A stretch of DNA of 64,000 bases from Acheta domesticus. Its lineage: Eukaryota; Arthropoda; Insecta; Orthoptera; Gryllidae. The DNA is taken from assembly GCA_031308135.1 (NCBI GenBank), contig JAHLJT010009419.1, positions 64,438,723 through 64,502,722 on the forward strand. The letters run 5' to 3'. Shown here piece by piece: positions 33,960-47,200 of the stretch. Below the pieces are notes generated by a model. The model worked only from the letters and a program-made list of their open reading frames with translations. It ran no database searches and was not told where the DNA came from. Both the position numbers and the translations under genes were made by a program. Each line of letters begins with the position of its first letter. Within the stretch, counting starts at the first letter, position 1.

Positions 33960-36610
33960 AGGGAGAAACATCTACATCTCTCGACTATATTGTGCATTAC
34001 ATACACGGGATTAGTCAGGCCCGAAAAGAATACATATACTCTCGATGAAACGTTGCCAAAGAAGTTCAGGGGGGAAAGACTTATCCAGGAAGTCTGTACG
34101 CCTTTTCCAGGAAGGATATAAAGCTGATCGTCCACGTCTGGATTTATTACCGTCAACTGGAGGTAACGGAGACATATGGCGAGTATGACGTAATCCCATT
34201 ACCATAACTAGCGTATTTGGTCTGCCTGAGCTTTTTTTTAGGGTCGTGTGTGTATGTCGGTCGCGAGTCGCGTTATCTATGGAAACTAAGATGATTGTGT
34301 AGAAAGCTAAAATATCTATTTTGGTTCCCGACCGGTAATCTAATCCGGGATACCACCATGCGTGCACGATATCCATGTACCAACCGAAAGGATCATTTAT
34401 AAAAGTAGAAACTTTGAACAACATTTAGCCAACTGTGCGAGTCTCAACGCTTCACTTCCACTCCCTTTCTCACGCCGCACAGCATTTTCCGCCCTCTGGT
34501 CGCTCATTTCAAGAACTTCTTCCAATTTGAGATCGCCTATCTTCCTTTTTACTCCATATCTTCCCTCCACATTCTCAAGTTCTATCATATACTTCTTTAT
34601 TCGGTTTGTATTTTCCTTCCTTGCTCATTTACCTTCGGTTTTCCTGAACTTCTCTGCACTTCTGAACCACCCAGTTGTTTTTGGTTCTATTGCCCGAGTT
34701 TTGCATACTAGTTCGTTGCTCTCCCCACCACGCGGTGAATTTTTGGGCATATTTGAACCAGACGCAACTCTTACAACGAAAAGAGTCAATGAAAATTAAG
34801 TGGACACAGCAATGAAATAAAGGCACATAGAGAAAAAGAATAATGAACGTCAAAGATAATATCAGAACATTATCTGCGAAAACTCTACCAACCGAGCAAA
34901 TCAAGAGGTTCTAAGTCCCGGACATCGAACGTTCTTTCTTGTCACTAAGCGTAGAAAGTCTTCTTGCAAACATTACAAAGGCCCGGAAAACAATATTTAT
35001 GCATGAAATTGCATAAATATTCGTTTTCGTATGCCGTTTAACACAAGCTTACGTAACATGATTCTACTACATTGCTTAATTCATGCGCCATTAGTTATTA
35101 AATATATAAAATTTCCCTTCAATTATATTGTAATTTATTTTGGTGTCCGCCCTCCCCCCCCCCCGTAGTTGGTATTTTCCGATCGGAGTAGCTCTGGTAT
35201 GTAGCTATCAATTTTGCTTGCCATTTATCCAGGGTTCGTTTACACACTGATCTTGACATACTACTCTGATCATTTTTCACTCCTCGAAAATCCACCTCTC
35301 CACCTAGTCGGGTTTGAACCCGTGAACTTGGGTTAGAAAACCAATGTGATAACACTCAAATGACAAGTTTGGCTACATCTACAAGTCGGTTTTTCCCTCT
35401 TTTTCCATTCCACCTTCTTCAAACTACACCATCTCTCGTGATCACTAACTTTCCGCCCTCACTTCCTTTTCGTCACTACCTCTTTATCTCCATTTAATAT
35501 ACGCTCTCCTCCTTTGTCACTCTCCAGTGATCCTTTTCGCTAATCTGCTCTCAAATCCATCTCTATTCCCTCCACTTTCTGCTTTCCGTCCTTAGTACCA
35601 TTTATAACCGACTTCAAACAAGAAGTGGGTTTGCAAATCGATCAGTATGTATGCTCTTGGATTGCACTCTAGATTGCTCTATGACGCAAGTAATAAGCAT
35701 TACTTGAAGGTCTATTTTCGTAATTGCTTTTGTTGTTGGAAAGTTTATAGTATCTTATTGGTCTCACAATTTGCATCATGGTTTAATCCTATATTTCGGA
35801 AATAAATGGGAAGCAGCGCGTAAAATCATACATATTTTGTACTACATATTTTTGATCAGTTGAACAAATAATACCAGTGACGAAACGTTCCATTTGCTAT
35901 GCACTTATAATTTATCCTTCCTATTGATATGTGTTAGAAGTGCAACTTAATCACGCGGAGCTTTATGTACCTACATTCTGAAACATTGATATGCAATTTC
36001 CAAGAATTGAGACACTGAGAAACGAACTGAATTTTAGTAGATTGCACAAAGCAACTGCCCACTGACGAATGTGACCACTACGTTTACTGTGACCAATGTG
36101 TCACAGTAAACTAGAAAGAAAGTGGTTTGGGGAATATTTTGTAATTTATTGAAACGGAATATTTTGCCAGAATTATTAACGATGACTTTTTGTCTAGGTG
36201 TCATCGTTTTCAGAAAGTTATTTATTGGAAAATTTAGATTCTAATCGAATCAGGATGCATTTTTTAATATCTAGCATAGCAATAAACTGCACAAACATGT
36301 GTTCATTGCTCATATGCGTGCATATTTTTTTCGTGTAATTTCTTTCTTCTGTGTTAGTTTCAATAATTTATCTTATATTCCCAGTGTCCAAAGCAATCCA
36401 TGGTAGAGGTTGCCCGAACGCGAAGGCAATAATTGTAGATAACGTGGTACAACTCATACCTTCCACGGGACGTGACCTCTAGCTTTCCGCTCTGTAAGGT
36501 TTGGCTTTGCTCTACCCTTCTGTGCCACGAAGCCCGGCTTTTTATCATATTTTTTTTTGCATAGCCTGAACGACAAATCAAGATTCCAGTCCCTTCACCT
36601 CCATCCACTG
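33960..36610. other. Non-coding stretch, partly C/T-rich, with a possible SINE head
   Basis: No gene. The plus strand is C/T-rich at 34440-34680 and 35390-35600. A C-run lies at 35154-35164. On the minus strand at 35380-35290, 'gggttcaaacccg' is a good Pol III B-box with an A-box-like 'tagccaaacttg' about 70 nt before it, which suggests a third tRNA-like SINE head. At 36080-36112, 'gtttactgtgac' pairs with 'gtcacagtaaac'. Confidence 0.4.
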
Positions 36611-36618
36611 GGCCAGCT

Positions 36619-37483
36619 CAGGGGTGCCCAGCCTTTCCGCTCCCAAGTACCACTCACATTTTACATAGATTTTGGTGTGCCACTATTGTGAAATTTCAGT
36701 TGCTTACAGATTTTATTCATATATAACCTACAAATAGGAGGCTGAGGTCTCTAAACGTCTGACTGGAAATTATAGAGTGTTATTTCAAGTAGTTCAACAT
36801 CTGCACTGTTGAACTACAATGAGTAATGTTTTGAATGAACACAGTTTTAATTCATGTTGTATCTAATATTATAGTACGCTATTTTTTGAAGGTCCGATAG
36901 GTTGCGAAATTAACACACCATTGAAAATTCCATAAAGCTGTGCGCAGAAGTGTTGCGCAGTGTCTCTAGTATGCCCGTCGATCGCGTCGTTGCAGCAGTT
37001 GTCAGTTCAGAGCGTGCACTGAGCACGTAAACATGTCTAGAACAATAGAGACTCCCGCCAAGTGTAAAATACGTGCAGACATTTGATTTCCTCATGCTGA
37101 GGGGTGCAGTGCTGCCTAAATTTATAGACGAATGAGTAATGTGTACGGTGCAACTTTCTTGAGTGACAGCAAATAGCGGCAGTGGTGCAGGAACTTTGAA
37201 GCAGAATGTACAGATATTCATGGTGTTGGTGGTCATGGAAGAAAGCGATCATGATGATCATGTTCAGCGAGTGGATTAGGCAAATTGTGAATCGTCGGTT
37301 CATGCATCATTAATACATGTTCAAACCGGAACAGTCTTAGTTGCATACGTCCATTACGACTAGAGTTCAATATTCACTTCAAATGTCAATTTTAGAAAAG
37401 ATTTTCCCTAGTACTATCTCATATCACATGAAATGGCTTTGTGTGCCACCAGTGGTTCGCGTACCACCGACTGGGAACCCCTG
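36619..37483. mobile_element. hAT-type non-autonomous element
   Basis: Terminal inverted repeats are CAGGGGTGCCCAGCC at the left, and the complement of gactgggaacccctg at the right (CAGGGGTTCCCAGTC). Both ends continue into related 'gtaccac' and 'gtgccac' blocks. Flanking octamers ggccagct (36611-36618) and agccagct (37484-37491) match at 7 of 8, as for a hAT target duplication with one later change. The 865-bp interior has frames on the minus strand but no recognisable transposase. Confidence 0.75.
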
Positions 37484-37491
37484 AGCCAGCT

Positions 37492-40400
37492 CGACATCAC
37501 TGCAGCCTCAAACCCCCAAACAGCCGGCATCAGAGTCCGCTTCCTTTCTCTGCCTTTGCTCTCTGTTCTTGTTTTCCTTCGCTTTTGTGTATTCTTCCCT
37601 CCACCGTTCCACGGACAACAGCCTCGTCTTCAAACAAAGACTTTCTCGCTTTCTAGACTGGAGTCATTGTAATAACGGGCTAAACGCAGTAGAATTTACA
37701 GGATAATATTGGCTCACGGACAGCCCGTCGAAGCAATCCCCCGAATCTCCCCAGCAGATACATCCGAGATCAATACTTGAACAGCTGCGGGAGGCAGAGC
37801 GTCTTCTGTTTTCAAATGCACGGACATGACATCTCGAAACAAGGAGTTCAATTTGATGGCAAGCAATATAAAATAACGTATATGAAAAACATAAACTATT
37901 CCAAGTATCTGAAAAGTGTTCACATACATTTTGAAACTAGAGAAGTACGGCTATGTTGTGCGTGAACAGAATGAAAAGTGTGCTTGGATATTTTATGTGA
38001 TTTGGTAATTTTAGGGTTCATTGTCCTTTTACGCATTAGAATGAGATACTAGAAAAAGGTAATATGTGATATTTCTCGTTCATTTTGTATAAGAAATTAA
38101 GAATTCAATACAACTGAAACATGAAGGTTGAACTACAATCCTCCAAGTAGTTTTTTACTTTATCTATTATATGCAAGTTACTATTTCATCGTTTAGGGAA
38201 TGTTTTATTACAAAATTTTCCAACCCTAAGTGACAGTTTCGTCTTTCAAACGGTTATGGAGTATTTACAAAATGTTTCCAAACATTGTGTTATCTCTTTG
38301 TTGGAACTTCGAGTTCTCTTAAAGGCAGGCCTCCTCACAAACACGTTGCAATCTCATTTTAGTATTTGTGGATGTGGATAACAGTTGTGCTGTCATGCCA
38401 TTGTGAGTGTTAACTAGATCTTCAAAGGAAGGACATCGGCATCGGTGTTACAGCGAAAAGGACAAGTGCAAAAAATCGACTTTGCATATTGAATAAATTT
38501 TAGCTCGCAATAGCACAAAATAATTGTAATATATTTCAAAAGATCTTGAGGATTATTACTTAATTTTTTCCTTCAGTGATATTGTAATTTTTTGGAGGTC
38601 CACCATTAGCTCCTCGTTCCCAACGATGTTCTGCGGGCATCATGATACGCATTACGATACAGATTTCATTACGATACAGATTATTGCCCAATCTCAGAGA
38701 AGTTTAGAAATCATATATTGACAATTAATCATTGAGAATCGTTCAAGTAAGTGTTTCGTTCCAGTGTGTACATTAAAATTGCATTACATTTTATATTATG
38801 GTTGACAGTTTTAATTTATTTTACTTTTAATATTTTTTCGTGGAATATTATTTAAAATAAATTCGATCGTAATTTCACTTTGTTCCTATTTCACTATCGC
38901 ATTACTCCCTCGCAGGTGGACTAGTAACCACAGCCACCTGCGACAGCATGCAAGGGTAGGGTTAAAAAGCTGTGCACTAGGTGACCTTGCCTGAATCCTG
39001 CGTGTCAACCTGCCACGAAACAATGTGGCAGGTTGTGAAAGTTTGACTTATAAAAGTCGAAGAAAAAACACTGTATGAAACGCGATGTAATGGGTATTTA
39101 TACACTCGTGAAGTTTACGATACTTGTGCATTAATACCCATCATTACATTATCGTTTCAAAATGTACTATTATGAAGTTGATAACTTGAATTTTTTCAGT
39201 TTTGTTGATACACGAGTCTCGAACGAGTGGAAAAGGACACTTCCGTAGTTTTCCAGAGCACATCAAAGTTACCACCATAAATGCTATGTAAACAGGTGAA
39301 TGGTTTTTTAGGTAAAATTTCCACGTTTTTTGTCATTTCCTCTAGTATTCATGTGCATGCTATGTCGATTATTACCATTCTCATTCGAATACCTCAGAAG
39401 TGATTGGGAACTAAATAAAACATTGCCGCAAATGTTTGCGCCTTCTGATTCCGTCTTCAGCAGATAAAATATTGTGTGACTTTCAAAATGTATTTTCAAG
39501 AATTCCATTTACTGATATTGCTATTTTCATGAAAAATGAAAAAATGACGTTTAAGAATTTTATTGAAGTCACATTGATATGTTTCTCCGCTAGATTTGTG
39601 CCAAGTTCGTTTTGTCAAACATAGACTAGTATGACGATTGTATCAGTATTGTATATCATTTATACAGAATTAAAGCTCTACTTTAAGTATCGTTTTAAAC
39701 ATGAAAGATACGCCAAAAATGAAAGCATTAGTTTAAAAAATGCTTTATAAAAATTTCTAAATAATTTCAGTCAACTTCCGGTGGCTCGAAAATTATCTGA
39801 TAGCAGTGTTGACAAGAATCTCAAGTCACATACAAAAACGTGCCGGAAATCTCAAGAAGAGCAGTAAACAAAATCAAGACAAAACTATTTAATCTACTGC
39901 CAATTTTAAATGCGGGCCAAAGCCATTAATTATTCTCCTAAAAACATACAAGGTTGTCTATTACGTGGTAGTTCCTGGGAATTTTAGGGGTCTATCAATT
40001 ACGTAAGTCCTCAGGATTCAGGCCTAAAAGTAACGATCTAAAGAGTGGCAAGTGACAACGATAAAGCGAGTGTTAAAGAAGTAATGAGGAAATCAGAACC
40101 TGAGAAAAAAAGAATACTGAGTTCTACATGTATTGGCCAGAGATCGAGCCCGGTTCCAATAATGGAAGACGTATGCACTAGCAATTACGATACGAATCTC
40201 TCCCCACTGTACTAGCTACATTCATATTCAATTTCATGTTATATATAAACATTGATACCACAAACACGTTTAATCATATTAAAATACATAAAAAATTATA
40301 TTAACACACAAAAAATCACATTAAAATATTTGGAATGTAGGAAATGACAGCCAAGAACTATCTCTGGAACAGTGTCATAGTGGTCAATATTAAATTAAAA

Positions 40401-40900
40401 TCAAACCTCAAATTCAATCTGGTAAGGATTCTACTCTTTTGCATAGAACTACAAGTTGCCTTATAATTATTCTTCAGTACTGAAAAAATAAGAATAGGAA
40501 TAACTTGTATATTGTGAAAAAATCTGCAGTTGTTTCTGTTATTTCTCAAATTACAATTCTTCTTATACTGTCCCTTTCACCATTTATCATACTGACTTAT
40601 AAAGGTAATAAAGGCATGAAAAATGATTTGCCAAAAGACGCTGATGAAATTTGGAGACACACCAACACACTATTACAATACAAAATGCATGTTATAAACT
40701 CGTAGAAAATGATGCATTGAATCAAGTCACAAATAACTAGATTAAGTAAAAAGTATTATGCATTTTTGGTACTATTAATTGCAGTTATTAATGTGATATG
40801 TTATTCTCAAATAATATCTTGTTTAATAAAGAAAAAAGTTAAGAGAGTGTTCATGAAAATCAATTGCGTGTTTGTGAAAACTTTAATTTAACTTATATTT
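37492..40900. other. AT-rich non-coding stretch with small hairpins
   Basis: No gene. At 38912-38943 'tcgcaggtgg' pairs with 'ccacctgcga', and at 39008-39037 'caacctgccac' pairs with 'gtggcaggttg'. A 'attacgatacagatt' unit is directly repeated at 38652-38683. Confidence 0.5.
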
Positions 40901-40902
40901 CT

Positions 40903-41075
40903 ACTTTCCCGTATACATACGTATATGAAGAGTAATTTGCGTACTATAGGGAAAGTTATGTAATCCTGCGCGAAAAAACTGATTTTTTTAAAAATGTATA
41001 AAAAATGAAAAAAGTTACCAAAGTACTGTTTTCTTGTAATTTGGCATGCTGTAAGTTGTGAAACTAGAGTTTAAA
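40903..41075 (-). repeat. Long-inverted-repeat family, short truncated arm
   Basis: Begins with the terminal hairpin 'tactttcccgtatac...actatagggaaagt', then 'tatgtaatcctgcgcgaaaaaac' as at 44.25 kb inverted to 48.05 kb. It soon reaches 'tgtaatttggcatgc...gtgaaactag', which in the 44-kb copy lies about 600 bp further in. The central part of the arm, including the (GACA)n tract, is deleted. Confidence 0.55.
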
Positions 41076-41079
41076 CTTC

Positions 41080-42210
41080 GTGAGTCTTAGATATTAGCAT
41101 CCAGTTCCGACGAGTCAGAGTTTTCGACTCCATCTAAATTGCTCAGTGGAACTAAACTACTGTCGGAACAAGATTTCTAGAGATTATCTTCTTTCATCGG
41201 TCATTACAGGTCGATCCCCTATCTATGCGGTGACCGGTTATTAGTTCAAGATTCGGATTGAGCAGCCAAACAAGGAGAGAAAGAAGATGAAAATTAAAGT
41301 TAGAAAAATGGCAGGAAATGTGTTTTTGTTGTTTTGTCGTTTCGACCGTAAATATGGACGGTATTGAAGGATGGAAAATTATGATGATATGATGTTGAAT
41401 TAACGGTTTAATTCGAGGCAGGCTCAGTAAGAAAATGCCAGGAAACATGCCTCTGATTCCTTTTGCCCACCACAAATTTCACATAAATTAATCGAGATTT
41501 TAAACCTGATGTTAGATACAGTCTCACCACTTTAATAGAGATTGTTCTAGAAGAACGGGAAGAAGTGTCAAAAAGAAGAATGTATACTTGAGACATATCG
41601 CAAACTACACTTCTCTTCTGAAGTGCATTTTACGTACGTCGACGGCAAAATCCATCGAACACCTAGTGGGGATTCAACGCGACTCTCCAGCGCCTGAGGA
41701 ACTGTCGTTGGCGCGAAATGAAGAAGTGCAGGTGGCTTGAAAATCCAAAGGTCGCGGTTCATCACTGCGCTTTGTGATGTTGCAACTAATTAAACGCAGG
41801 GCAGGCAGGAAGGAAAAGGGAAAGGAAGGCCCACAAAGGGCCGTAGGCGCATCTCGTAGCACGTGCTCCAACTGCGAGAAGGTTCACGCCCTCTTCGCTT
41901 TGTAGCCGAAAGCAAAGAGCAAATGAAAAATGAACTCTCTGCTCGTTGTGCACTCTGTAGAGCAGCCCAGTCGACGGAGAATAATCCTGTGCGTTCAAGG
42001 AAACAATTTGGCGGATAAACGACTTTGAAGAACTCGAGTTCATCAACAGATATTCGTAACTACTTTCACATTCCTAGTACTACGTACTTACATAGAAAAG
42101 TGAATGTATTGAAGTGTTGGGGCTACAAATGCCAACTTTTTGAGCAGAAAATGATTGAGTGTCTCGGATACCATCAGAGTGAATAAATCTTGCTCCAATA
42201 TGTAGTACAT
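41080..42210. other. Non-coding stretch
   Basis: Frames on the minus strand at 41194-42046 are short, overlapping and without domains. A GC-richer segment at 41640-42030 is not assigned. Confidence 0.4.
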
Positions 42211-42214
42211 TACT

Positions 42215-42670
42215 TCCTAGGGTCTTACGATTCGAGCCCCGACGGCGTCAGGATTTTCAATCCTAGCGGCTAGCTGTTCTGATCCTTATTTTCCGTGGTT
42301 TCTTCGATCAACACCAGTTGGATACCAGAGCAGTATCCTAACAAATGCGCCAAAGTTCACGCGCGATCTTTCCTTCCCATTCCTTGACCTATCCTCACCC
42401 CTTACATTCTTACCTTTAAATGCACTACACGACCACATATGGCGGAATATCAGAGCTTGTTCTGGTGGGGGTGGTTCCCCTCTGGTAGTAGATACCCTGT
42501 TGGAGAAAATCCCCTTGTTGGAGAATCCCGGACGTGTACATCGCCCTCGGTTCTCACCATTTAGCGGGTGAAGATCAATGCCATTTCCCGAGAAAAATGC
42601 ACTTCACTTACTGGGTTAATGGCAGCCGTTGATGCACCCGAAAACACTCAATTAATCAACCCAAAATTAA
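42215..42670 (+). repeat. SINE family 1 (copy 4)
   Basis: The B-box-like 'cgattcgagcccc' at about 42229-42241 is followed by 'gacggcgtcaggattttcaa', 'cggtttcttcgatcaacacc'-like blocks, the 'cgcgcgatctttccttcc' block and the tail 'gttggagaatccc...gatgcacccgaaaacac'. It is co-linear with 54286-54790. The A-box portion is eroded. Confidence 0.7.
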
Positions 42671-44245
42671 AATATCTAAAGTAACTCTGGACTTGGACAA
42701 TTAGGTCTTATTTCTGATGTGTTTTTTTCTAGTTTTAGCTCAAAATATTCAAATTTGATAGTTTTGCAGGATATATTCTCCCATCTATCCATTTGGATTT
42801 CCGAATCTCAGCTCAAATATTGCGTTTATTTGAAGAGCAAACATTAAAAACGTGACACATCCATTTCACTCTTTTCGAATAAAAATGAGAAATATAACAC
42901 AAATTTTACACTTTTCAACATCTTCTTTAACTCAACAAATAAAATACTACTTTATGTATTGTAAGACATCTCATATTTTTCTGAAAATAAAATTCTGGGT
43001 AAAAACAACATAATACTTAAATTCTGTCAAATAGACATGTCACCTTTAGCACCTCATTTCTTCGCCACTTGCACCAATCTTCACCAGATTTGGAGCAGCG
43101 CTACTCGATCTTTAATCCTAACGTGTGTCGGCTCTTATGAACTTAAAACATATTTGATGACTCAAAATTCGTGATCGTACTGTTAAGATAATATCAATAC
43201 TTTTCATCCCTATAGTATAGGGAGGAAAAGTAAACATTGATCCCACGAACTCTACTTGTTATGACAGCAGGTTTTCAAAATATGTACTAATAAGTCGTGG
43301 ATGATTTTAACGCTGATTTCACGACATTTATAGCCACAAATCTTTATTTTAATTCATTTTAATTAATAAATATTAACATTTAATAGAAACTTCAATGTGA
43401 TTTCTGTAACGAAATGTGCAAAGTTCACTTGATATTAAATTCAAACTATGTATATCTATTGTTTAAGCCATTGTTAAATTTTTAAACTATGTTATGCCCC
43501 AGGATGAAAACTACGAACATTCTAAACTTTAATTAATGAAGAATGATGCAATGTGTTTTGTTGCTTTGGCTGGTTACTAGCAAAACTAAGGAATTTTAAT
43601 TATTGTAGTTGAGAGGACAATAACGGATATTTAAGGAATCATGATTTTATGTTGATTTAACTTGACCGAAGTTAAGAGTTCGGAGTTAAGAGTTCATGAA
43701 ACATTATATTTGCTACTTTGAAATTGAATTTGTTGTTGTTTTGTAAACGATCGTTTCCGTGACATAATGTTTGTTGAACTGACATCTAGTATATTTCAAG
43801 ATTACATTCGTTTAAGTTTAAAGACGTCTGTGTCATTTTTATTGGAGAACAATTAAACAATCATTTGCAGAGGTAAGCTAATAGATAAAATTATATTGTT
43901 CATTTATGAGCAACAAAATATTTCCTCTAAACTTCTATACAAAGGTCTGGTTTAACAAAAATTGTACAAAACTTAACAATTATCTCAATTACTAAATTCC
44001 AATTCTTCAGGCTAAACGAGAGTTCTCTACGGTTTCTTTTGATACTCAGGAATTCTGGAAAATTCCAAAACCTATAGCAATTTCGATTATGACTGAAAAA
44101 TTTAAATATTTGACGCTATTATTCCGCCTATTTTGAAATTAAAAGTCCCACTGAATTCTCAGCTTCAAAGTGTTACTGCTTAGGTCACAGCTGAGATGAC
44201 TGCAAGGCTCCAAGAAAGAGACCGCATGTCATTAATAATTTGTTT
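42671..44245. other. AT-rich non-coding stretch
   Basis: No gene. At 43195-43235, 'cttttcatcccta' and 'tagggaggaaaag' form a hairpin resembling the termini of the long-inverted-repeat family, but without the 'gcagcattacat' block; membership is uncertain. Confidence 0.4.
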
Positions 44246-44249
44246 TACT

Positions 44250-47200
44250 TTCTCCCTATGGAGTAGAGAGTAAGTAATGTAATGCTGCGCAAAAAACCTG
44301 GAAATTTTTGACAGAAAAACTCTTATTACAGGGCCCTGGTAAAGAAAAAGTGGATAATCAGTTGATACATTTAGAAAAAAGTCTTCTAACACGTGGTGTA
44401 GCTAGAATCCATGTTTTGTGGGTCCTTGATATCGAAAAATCGAATGATAGCAAAACGTCTGTCTGTCCGTTCACCCGTCCGTCTATTCAACTATATAACA
44501 GCCTGTGATCCACTCTAGCAGCAGAAATGTTAAGCTGATTTTCTCCAAAATTGATATTTTCCAATCGACCTGGCTGATGTCACGGTCCCTTGAATTTTAA
44601 ACCGATATTTCAATTTTGGGGGGTATTTTACACAAAGCCCTGGGACATTTTCAAAATTAAAAAATGGCTTCATCGTTTGGGTATAAATTTTGTTATTGGA
44701 TAGTATGAAGGACGTTTAAGAGAAAGGTGCAGATCTCATGTTCGTTGAAAAACCTAATTTTTCGAAAATTGAAAATAGTAAAAAGTTTTTCGGAGTCTTC
44801 CTGCAACTAAAATATTAGATAGAATTTTTTCCCTTAATGAAATCTGTACCTTAAAGATAGGTTTTGAAATAAGGTCATGCACAATTTTTCGAAAATTTGA
44901 GTACTTTTCGTGTAATTTTGCATGAAAACACGTGCTAGAAACTACGTACTGTTTTAGCACCACTAGTTTCACGTGGTGCGTTATGGAAGAGCAACTCTAA
45001 ATATTCGTGGTATACAAAATCGGATGTACTTGTGCACACTACACTCTGAAGTTGCAGTGTTCTTGAATATTGTTTTTGTTAAAGCATTTAATTTATTGCG
45101 TTAACGAGATTATTGTATTTTATTTTCTTGTGCAGCGTGTTGTTTCGTTTTTGGGAACCAATGTGGCTTTGTTCACCAGCAATTTTGCTTCTTAAGGCTA
45201 GTACATAATATATACTAAATTGTCTACTCTTACATCACACATAATCTAGAATATTACAATACTTTATTGGTAATCATTCCCAGTGTAAAGTTATGACTGT
45301 GGTAAGTAAGATTTTGTTCTCATAATTATCGTTAAAACTCATTTGCGGATTCCTAGAAATTAAGATACATTTAGAAACACTATTAGTATATTGTGATTTG
45401 AAAAATACATTACTTCTATATTATACCTCATAATACCGTCATTAGAATCTTTTTATTCAATTTTATTCGGTTCTTGGCTCTGAGAATGTAAACATCGTTT
45501 TCGATAATTAAAAGTTCATTAGTGAAAAGTGACTTGTTCTGAAACTTCTTGACACTTCCATTTGTTATTTTCTCTGAACCTTACATTTAGTAGAAACAAA
45601 CTTAGAAAATAATCTACCAAAGTTTTTGACAGCTACCCCCATCACGATTGGATTTTTCGTTAATTTTCCTCGTTGAGGAAATGCTGATATTTTCTCAATG
45701 TTTGCTGCTGAACAGTAAATGCAAACATTCACCTTCACTAACTTTTCATACATATTTTACTGATTTTGAAGATAAACAAATCAATTTATAAAATTATTGA
45801 CAGACAGAAGCTTCTTAAGTATTTCCGTAGTGCATAGGTAATGCACTTTTTCTTAAGTTTTTCCGTAAGTTTCTTAAGTATTTCCGTAATGCATAGAGTT
45901 ATAGATAAAAACTAAAAAACCTTTTAGATTTTTTTCAATAGCATGTCCTCCCAAATGAACATCCCAGAATTACAGGAGGGAGGTATGTCAGTATGTGGAG
46001 AGTGCTTTCCTGACAGTTCCACAAGTGGCTCACGCTGACGTTTACCACACCTGGCAATCGCGGTCGAATGCACACTCCTTCCAGAAACCCCCGCGCAGTT
46101 ACGCGATTTGCGGCTACCCACGACACACACACACGCGTCATCCACGCCAGGACCTCACCAGACCTCACCGGGACGCCAGGTCCCACCGGACAAGGTTCCC
46201 GGAATGTTAAACGTAAGATTAGTTTCACGGCTTCCTGGATTGTTTGTTCATATACCGAATGAGACATTTCAGGTATAAACTAATAGTGCAATAAGACCAT
46301 ACTTGTATCTTATTTGAAACTCTTACTTAATATTATACAACCAGTTGAACATCTTGATATTATTCCTACCCGCAAAAATATTTGAGAGAGTTGTGGGGAG
46401 AACTTAGGTTCTGGGACAACATTTTAACCCACAAAACTAACAACTTTTTTAAATTTTCTTTAGAGCGAGGTAACGCTTTACAGGAGTGGATAGTGATTGT
46501 AAACTAGCACAAACTTAGCACTCTGAAGTAACAATTAAAATACAGTTATAAATGGTTTGTCTCTACAGTTCAAAACTAGTGGTACTACAGAATGGCACAG
46601 ACATTCCCGTATTAGTTTTCTATTTCCTTGGGTCTGGGCAATCTACTTGGAATTACTACATAATCGTGCCAGCTGCCATTTATCGTCGCCTTAAGTACAC
46701 TATTTTGACATTTTCTTAATTTTTCGGTTTACTAATGATAGAACGGAAATATTAATTTTAGAATATTAAATAACACTAAAACCTCCACCTAAATGGCAAT
46801 TTTCATTGAAAACTTTGTAGCCGTATTTAAGAAAATGAAGTAAGAAAAATTCGAAATTTGAAGCTATTTATCACAGAATATTTTGAGTTTTCGAAAAACT
46901 TCTTTTGAAGTTATTTGAAGCACATACACTCACAAATACAATAATGTTTACAAATTGCTGGTAATGTGCGTATTAACGGCGTCAGAGATATTTCAAAAAA
47001 AATTACATTTGTGTAATTTTTTAAAAGACAAAAAAATACCTTCAATTGAACTTTACGTCATAATAAAGAGTTCAATTAACACTATCCGCTCGAATGGTTT
47101 AAAGAAAAAATTTGCAGCTAATTTCGAGAAAATTGCCTTTGAGCGTTTCAGAAAATGCGGAATTTTGAGCTAGTTTTCACAGAAAACGGCTGAGTTCTCG

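Noticed and set aside
45924..46267. GC-richer patch with overlapping frames on both strands
   Set aside because: No domain, splice signal or codon bias. It lies in the centre of a repeat region.
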